This document shows, in pieces, positions 57,993-64,000 of a DNA stretch of 64,000 nucleotides (positions are counted from its first letter, which is position 1; the number at the start of each line of letters is the position of its first letter). A program made the translations under genes and the position numbers. The DNA is from Pelobates cultripes (taxonomy: Eukaryota > Chordata > Amphibia > Anura > Pelobatidae). The stretch is taken from assembly GCA_933207985.1 (NCBI GenBank), contig OW240921.1:25426762-25490761 (forward strand). The letters run 5' to 3'. Under the pieces are notes generated by a model that was given only the letters and a program-made list of their open reading frames with translations, made no database searches and was not told where the DNA came from.

Positions 57993-58070
57993 CGTTGCCC
58001 TTATCCAATACTCAGGCATCATGTCATTATTTGGGGTAACGGTATTTGGTCAGCAGTCATGGATTATCCT
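57993..58070 (+). repeat. Ngaro split repeat B2 (right end)
   Basis: CCGTTGCCCTTATCCAATAC, GCATCATGTCATTATTTGGG and GTCAGCAGTCATGG repeat B1. AATAAAGCTCTGGC just before it (57979) may be the poly(A) signal. Confidence 0.82.
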
Positions 58071-58261
58071 TGGTCCATGGGGCAGCATCTGTAAATGCAC
58101 TGTGCTTACGTAATCAAAAGCTAGGGCTCATTTACAAATGACATGTGCAAGTGCAGGGCATCTCAAAAATGTTATCTACAACTTTTAAACCATATTGCAT
58201 ATAGTACAGAAACCCAGTGAGGTAATGTGTTTTTTAATATTTTTGTGACTTGTTATAGTAA

Positions 58262-58712
58262 GAAAACAACTTGTTTCCTCAACTTAACAAGTTGTTTTCT
58301 CGACATGACAAACTTGTTTTTTCTAAAAAAAAAAAAAAAAGTTTTCTCGACATAAAAAAATGTTTTCAGAACAGAACAAGTTGTTTTCTCGACATAAGTT
58401 GTTTTGTGAAGAATATTTTTTTTACACTCAAATGTTCACATGTGCCTGCACAATGTTAGGAATATTATCTAGCAGATTTTGCTTTCCCTTTTAATGTGTG
58501 TGCTAATTGAAATTTAGTCAGGTACATGTAAGAATTTGAGTGTAAAAAATATTCTTCCTAAAACAACCTGTTATTTTCACAAAACAATGTTATATTGAGA
58601 AAACAACTTGTTTTTTTTTCAAGAAAATATCTTATGCTGAGAAAATAAGTTAATGTCGAGAGAACAACTTGTGTCGAGAATATAAGTTTGTTAGGTTGAG
58701 AAAACAAGTTTT
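58262..58712. repeat. Palindromic cluster of TTGTTTTCTCGACAT units
   Basis: The left side (58262-58420) has several units like AACAAGTTGTTTTCTCGACA. The right side (58535-58712) has the reverse complement (TGTCGAGAGAACAACTTGT, GAGAAAACAACTTG). The inner flanks GAAGAATATTTTTTTTACAC and GAGTGTAAAAAATATTCTTC are also inverted, so the whole block can fold back on itself around about 100 bp. Confidence 0.85.
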
Positions 58713-59464
58713 ACTTAAAAAAAAAAAAAAACATTTTTTTTTTACTTCTGACATTTTGAGACTTCCTCAAAGATCTGATACATGAAATATTAGAACAGTT
58801 TTGCTGACATTTTATTCTCTGTGTTGAACCGATGTTATACTGATTCAATAAACAATCTTCTTGTTTCATGTCTATAATTTTTTTTTTTTGCACTTTAAAA
58901 AAAAAAGATGAAAAAAAATCCCAAACCAATTTTAGGATGACCGTTAATCTCTAATATTACATACAAACATAATTTTGTTTCAGAAAAGGGCAGTTCATCC
59001 TTCTTAAATTGTTTACAATTTTGTGAGATTAGTTGTAATGTAATCACCCAGATTAGAGAATGGTTTGGATTTTGGTTGTGACAGATGTTTGCTGAATATA
59101 ATAGACTACACTCTGTGTAAAGTGTTCTCTATTTTCGTATTCTCCCCAAAGATATCGACTATAAAATAGTGTAGAACGTAATAAAAACAGCTTTATAATG
59201 TAGCTGAATTCTTAATAACACAGCGCTATCTATAACCCTTCATCCATTGATAAAGTGCAAGCCTTCATCATTGAAAACATGGGGATATAGTGTAAGACCT
59301 CATCCTTAGAGTTTTAGGGGTACAGTGGGGTTTCCATTAATTGTAGTGGACAGTGTGAAATATAATGAGTATCATTCTCAGCCAGTTGCGCACCACACCA
59401 TCCCTCCTAATTCAGCCCACCACAGAACTTATGCATTGCCAGTATGAATTCCATCTAACCGGGG
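58713..59464. other. Non-coding stretch, no gene seen
   Basis: AT-rich sequence with poly(A)/poly(T) runs. No exon or defined element before the foldback element. Confidence 0.5.
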
Positions 59465-59472
59465 TGGTGACA

Positions 59473-60550
59473 GGGCCAGATTAAGAGCCCAGTGGGCCTG
59501 GTGCTGACAATTATGACGGGCCTAATTACAGAATCATATCGACCAAAAACAGTAAAACACTCCCAAGCATCATGTATCTGATGGAGATGGTGCTGGAGAG
59601 AAAGAAAACCGCAGCTATAAGAAAACACATACCCTAGGCTAATCTCTCACTAATTTATGTTTTCATCTTTCAAGTAAATCCATAACCCCTAACAGCAGTG
59701 TCCAGTCAAGCAGGAAGTCAATGGGCATGGTAAAAGGGTGTGCCACTGACACAAATCACGTAACCTGCCAAAAGGGGCGAACATGCCCAAAAAGAGGATA
59801 TGTCTGCCCAAAGAATTAGAAGACCAGCCTGGTATGAATGCATGTCAGGCTGCCTGCCAATCATGCAGCTGGCCAACTAAGGGCATACTATGCAGACAGT
59901 ACCCTGAGCTTGGCATAAATGCATCTAATGATGCGCTCGCTCAACGCTTTCTAAGGACTGTCCCCTAGCACTCGCTGGTCCACTTGTCTCCTTACCTTCT
60001 TACTAGCAGGCAGAAGCTCCTGGTATATAGCCTGGGACAGAGAAAAGCTGTATGTAGTGAGTGTAGAAGAAAGGGAACATGCCACAGTGTTAGAGAGACC
60101 AAAGTCAGCATTACCTTAAAGGATCACTATAGGGTCAGGAACACAAACATGAATTCATGACCCTATAGTGTTAACACCACCATCTAGCCCCCTGGGCCCC
60201 TCATGCCTCCATAAATATAGCAAAATCTTACTATATTCAAGCCCGAAGCTGTAACTCTGCATGCTGTTAGACTCATAAAAACAAGCAGTCTGCTGACATC
60301 ATTAGAAGTGGTGGCCTAATCCAATCACAGTGCTTCCCCATAGGATTAGCTGAGACTGACAAAGAGGCAGATCAGGGGCAGAGCCAGCATGATTCAAACA
60401 CAGCCCTGGCCAATCAGCATCTCCTCATGAATTGAATCAATGAATCTCTATGAGGAAAGTTCAGTGTCTGCATGCAGAGGGAGGAGACCCTGAATGTTTG
60501 GATGCATTTTAGGTAGCCATGACCCAGGAAGGATCTCTAACAGCCATCTA
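59473..60550. repeat. Foldback left arm
   Basis: From GGGCCAGATTAAGAGCCC to GATCTCTAACAGCCATCTAA. It includes a truncated TTAA-type MITE from 60116 (TTAAAGGATCACTATAGGGT). Confidence 0.88.
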
Positions 60551-60999
60551 ACAGCTGATGGAGCTGCAGCTCCAGGCCCAGGCCCATGGAATAGGCCCAT
60601 TGATTTATTAAAAAAAAAAAAGATTATTTTTTTTTTTTGTACATTTTTTTTTTCACACACTACTCTTAGGGATTCCACCTGGCTTTTATTTTACAGGCAA
60701 TATTTGAGGCTGCCTGGCTGGTGCTAATATTACAGTGATACTGGCAATACAAATGCTGGTATTTTTCTCAGTATAAACAAGAGATTACTATGCAATACCA
60801 GCACTGACCAGTAGGGGTCACTGTGTGTGGAGACAGGCAGGGATAGGAAGTTCCAGCATATCCCTCCCTGCCTATCTATTCTCACTGATCTGCAGGGGTG
60901 CAGCTACAGAGAGTCCAGACAGCAACTCCCACCCTGCAGAGACAGCCTACATCTCAGGGAAGTAAGGGATGGGGGAAAGGCTGCAAGGAGACATGGGGA

Positions 61000-61620
61000 C
61001 ACTGAGACACTAAGGGACATTGGGAGACATTATGACACAGACACATGGGGACACAGTGTTCCCATGTCTCCCAGTGTCCCCATGTCTCTCAGCCAGTGTC
61101 CCTGGTGTCTCAGTGCCCCCTAGTCTCCCAGTGCCCCAGTCTGCCAGTGTCTCACTGTCCCCATGTCTCCTAGTGCCTCCATGTCTCCCAGTGCCTCAAG
61201 TGTCTCAATGTCCCCATGTCCCCCAGCCAGTGTCTCTAGTGTCTGTGTCCCTGGTGTCTGTGTCCCCATGTCTTCAAGTGTCCCCTATTTTCCCAGTGTC
61301 CCCATGCGTCCCAGCCAGAGTCCCCTAGTTTCCCAGTGTCACTGGTGTCTCCGTGACCCTAGGTCTCCCTGTGTCCCCAGGTCTTCCCGTCTTCCTAGTG
61401 ACATGGGGACCCTGGGATACATGGGTCCCTGGTGTCTCCGTGACCCTAGGTCTCCCTGTGTCCCCAGGTCTTCCCGTCTTCCTAGTGACATGGGGACCCT
61501 GGGATACATGGGGACACAGGGAGACATGGGGCATTGAGACACTGTGATACATAGGATCACTGGGAGACCTGGGGACACGACACTAGGGGACACTGGGAGA
61601 CATGGGGCCACTGGGAGGAA
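61000..61620. repeat. Minisatellite (CCCATGTCTCCCAGTGTCCC)
   Basis: Degenerate units of about 20 bp built from CCAGTGTCCCCATGTCTCC, in one direction on the left and with reverse-complement units (GACATGGGGACACTGGGAGA) at both edges. A tight tandem duplication of 87 bp lies at 61344-61517. Confidence 0.9.
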
Positions 61621-61875
61621 TCCATCTATACAGCAGAATCAAACTAAGTAGTTTTTTTGGTGATTTTACAGCATTTTCTCTTATGTCACTCCTTGTGATT
61701 TACATCATGTGATGTCGCCCATACATATTTAATTATGCAAATTAGCAAGGCTGGTATGTTTTTCCAAGAAAGGTGGCAACCCTAACTACTTTTCACATAC
61801 CCTTACTTAAGTATGGAAACTTAAGAGGGATGTATGGGAACAAAACTTGTGTAGACTGGCTGACAATGAATATAG

Positions 61876-62475
61876 TTAAAGGGACACTAGAGTCACCAGA
61901 ACAACTACAGCTTATTGAATTTGTTCTGGTAAGTAGAATCATTACCGTCAGGCTTTTTGCTGTAAACACTGTCTTTTCGGAGAAAATGCAGTCTTTACAT
62001 TACATCCTAGTGATAACTTCACTGGCCACTTCTTAGATGGCTGTTAGAGATCCTTCCTGGGTCATGGCTGCCTAAAATGCATCCAAACATTCAGTGTCTC
62101 CTCCCTCTGCATGCAGACACTGAACTTTCCTCATAGAGATTCATTGATTCAATTCATCTCTATGAGGAGATGCTGATTGGCCAGGGCTGTGTTTGAATCA
62201 TGCTGGCTCTGCCCCTGATCTGCCTCTTTGTCAGTCTCAGCCAATCCTATGGGGAAGCACTGTGATTGGATTAGGCCACCACTTCTAATGATGTCAGCAG
62301 ACTGCTTGTTTTTCTGAGTCTAACAGCATGCAGAGTTAAAGCTTCAGGCTTGAATACAGTAAGATTTTGCTATATTTATGGTGGCATGAGGGGCCCAGGG
62401 GGGCTAGATGGTGGTGTTAACACTATAGGGTAATGAATTCATATTTGTGTTCCTGACCCTATAGTGATCCTTTAA
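61876..62475. mobile_element. TTAA-flanked MITE inside foldback right arm
   Basis: Starts TTAAAGGGACACTAGAGTCA and ends CCCTATAGTGATCCTTTAA; complete, unlike the left-arm copy, which lacks its inner end. It straddles the boundary between loop and right arm at about 62035. Confidence 0.8.
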
Positions 62476-63100
62476 GGTAATGCTGACTTTGGTCTCTCTA
62501 ACACTGTGGCATGTTCCCTTTCTTCTACACTCACTACATACAGCTTTTCTCTGTTCCAGACTATATACCAGGAGCTTCTGCCTGCTAGTAAGAAGGTAAG
62601 GAGACAAGTGGACCAGCGAGTGCTAGGGGACAGTCCTTAGAAAGCGTTGAGCGAGCGCATCATTAGATGCATTTATGCCAAGCTCAGGGTGCTGTCTGTA
62701 TAGTATGCCCTTAGTTTGGCAGGCAGCCTGACATGCATTCATACCAGGCTGGCCTAATTCTTTGGGCAGACATATCCTCTTTTTGGGCATGTTCGCCCCT
62801 TTTGGCAGGTAGCGTGATTTGTGTCAGTGGCACACCCTTTTACCGTGCCCATTGACTTCCTGCTTGACTGGACACTGCTGTTAGGGGTTATGGATTTACT
62901 TGAAAGATGAAAAGATAAATTAGTGAGAGATAAGCCTAGGGTATGTGTTTTCTTATAGCTGCTGTTTTCTTTCTCTCCAGCACCATCTCCATCAGATACA
63001 TGACGCTTGGGAGTGTTTTACTGTTTTTGGTCGATATGATTCTGTAATTAGGCCCGTCATGATTGTCAGCACCAGGCCCACTGGGCTCTTAATCTGGCCC
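62035..63100. repeat. Foldback right arm
   Basis: From TTAGATGGCTGTTAGAGATC to CTCTTAATCTGGCCC, the reverse complement of 59473-60550 with scattered differences. Confidence 0.88.
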
Positions 63101-63108
63101 TGGTGACA

Positions 63109-63799
63109 AGTGTTGTTACAAACCTACGTCGATACGCATGCACGTTTCTTTACGTATCTTGGAATAGGACATTTTGGGTATAATATACGTATTTGTTGCC
63201 TTGTCAATTTTACTACACTGTATTTTTGTAGGAGTACTTATCTGTACTTTTTTTGTTAGAGTTAATAGCTCAGAAACTATTTACGCATTTTCAAGTTTAA
63301 ATTGAAAAGTGTCATGAGTAAACAACAGCCATTAACTAGTCAATAACTAGCAAATAAGAGATTGCGATCAAGACCCTCGATAATAGCGATAGCATGAAAG
63401 AGCTGGGTTAACCAGATTCCTAATGATCTGAGCCAATCACTGCAGTGGTTATGGTGCTTAGAGTATATATAGTGCAACTAGCAGACTTATTGGTAAAAAC
63501 AAAAACTGTATGCTGTAAATGAAAATAGATTACTGAAGACTGAAATAAATATGATTATAGTTAAGAAAATCTGCTAAACCCAAGCTTTTTAATAGCTGCA
63601 GCTTTGGCATATGGTATTAAGGATTCACGCCCATTAAAATAGATTGCAGGCATGGGGTATGTGCACCATAACCATTTCATTAAGCTCAAGTGGTTTTGTT
63701 GCTTAGTTACACTTTAAAGCAATTATTTTAGGTTGGGCTAGATTTTATTTAAATTTTTTTGGTGGGATAGGGGGGTTCCATGAACTTTGTTTTTAAAGT
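63109..63799. other. Non-coding stretch, no gene seen
   Basis: AT-rich. Short CACCATAACCA and GTGGTTATGGTGC motifs (63450, 63660) resemble the palindromic MITE at 15366-15830. Confidence 0.45.
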
Positions 63800-64000
63800 G
63801 GCCTTTTTCACTAACCTTTTATTGAGTCTCCCTCCAAGTCAACGGCGCTACCATGACCTCTACCTCGAAGGCTCGCTGCCTGGGTGTTCGTTTTGACTCC
63901 AACCTCTCCTTCACCCCTCATGTCCAATCAATCGCCAAATCCTGTTGCTTCCATCTCAAAAACATAGTGCGCATCCGCCACTATCTAACCCCGGATGCGG
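63800..64000 (+). mobile_element. LINE fragment (L2/CR1-like ORF2), continues past window
   Basis: From about 63838 the plus strand reads VNGATMTSTSKARCLGVRFD, SNLSFTPHVQSIAKSCCF and HLKNIVRIRHYLTPDA without a stop to the window edge. The bases match the minus-strand LINE at 1020-1150 closely and are the segment just before the DYC block. The copy is cut by the window end, so its intactness is unknown. Confidence 0.82.

Larger units (their letters stand above)
47960..58070 (+). mobile_element. Ngaro-type tyrosine-recombinase retrotransposon, disrupted
   Basis: The layout is A1 (47960-48130), possible ORF1 (48177-48900), a minus-strand gypsy insertion (48910-55414), RNase H (55486-55910), tyrosine recombinase (56080-56590), SGNH hydrolase remnant (56640-57190) containing B1, A2 (57175-57310), a hAT MITE (57388-57793) and B2 (57993-58070). 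Split direct repeats A1...B1-A2-B2 and an SGNH domain are known Ngaro features. Reverse transcriptase is absent. Many stops and frameshifts mark it as dead. Outer ends are approximate and no duplication is expected. Confidence 0.82.
59473..63100. mobile_element. Foldback element (3628 bp) with about 1.07-kb inverted arms and 8-bp duplication
   Basis: The left arm (59473 to about 60550) and right arm (about 62035-63100) are inverted copies. The outer ends GGGCCAGATTAAGAGCCCAG and CTGGGCTCTTAATCTGGCCC are exact complements. Both flanks are TGGTGACA (59465-59472 and 63101-63108), an 8-bp duplication as in hAT elements. The loop contains poly(A)/(T), a minisatellite (61000-61620) and the inner part of a TTAA-type MITE. 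No transposase gene was recognised. Confidence 0.9.

Noticed and set aside
57323..58113. Open frames near the Ngaro right end
   Set aside because: They arise from the inverted arms of the hAT MITE and its flank; the two frames partly mirror each other.
61000..61620. CRISPR-like regular array
   Set aside because: Units are degenerate, spacers are not unique, and the context is a vertebrate foldback element.
1..64000. tRNA or rRNA genes
   Set aside because: I saw no cloverleaf with A and B boxes and no rRNA core sequence. A covariance-model search would settle this, and I could not run one.

Overview
This window is vertebrate nuclear DNA, most likely from an anuran amphibian. The evidence is one intron-rich tetraspanin gene, many short interspersed repeats of the kinds I know from frog genomes (inference from memory, not a search), and a dense mixture of DIRS, Ngaro, Ty3/gypsy, LINE, hAT and TTAA-flanked elements. 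There is no bacterial gene structure, and I found no rRNA, tRNA or CRISPR.

The only cellular gene I can support is a plus-strand tetraspanin, best matched to tspan4. Seven coding exons lie between 7739 and 32486. They have consensus splice sites, every intron falls between codons (phase 0), and together they encode 237 residues with four membrane segments and a six-cysteine large extracellular loop. The roughly 25 kb gene is mostly intron, filled with nested mobile elements: hAT-type non-autonomous elements, TTAA-flanked MITEs, a LINE fragment with a restriction-like endonuclease domain, an LTR with a perfect 5-bp target duplication, two related LTR-like copies with structured internal repeats, and a deleted DIRS element that carries its own hAT insertion.

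The remaining 31 kb downstream shows no second cellular gene. From 33 to 47.5 kb there are MITEs and two hAT elements with exact 8-bp target duplications. From about 47.96 to 58.07 kb there is a degraded Ngaro-type tyrosine-recombinase retrotransposon with split direct repeats in the order A1 - coding - B1 - A2 - B2. It keeps RNase H, tyrosine recombinase and SGNH-hydrolase remnants. It is interrupted by a minus-strand Ty3/gypsy chromovirus (48.9-55.4 kb). That chromovirus was itself hit by a 1165-bp LTR and by a 517-bp element with terminal direct repeats. A 406-bp hAT MITE sits near the Ngaro right end. From 59473 to 63100 lies a foldback element with arms of about 1.07 kb. The window ends inside a plus-strand LINE of the same family as the minus-strand LINE fragment at its start.

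No autonomous mobile element here looks intact: every coding remnant I read has frameshifts, stops or deletions. The points most worth following up are a tandem array of hairpins with compensatory base changes (23.6-23.9 kb, related copy at 26.2 kb), an interleaved inverted-repeat structure at 57.4-58.0 kb, and repeated long CA/TG-type minisatellites inside hAT elements.
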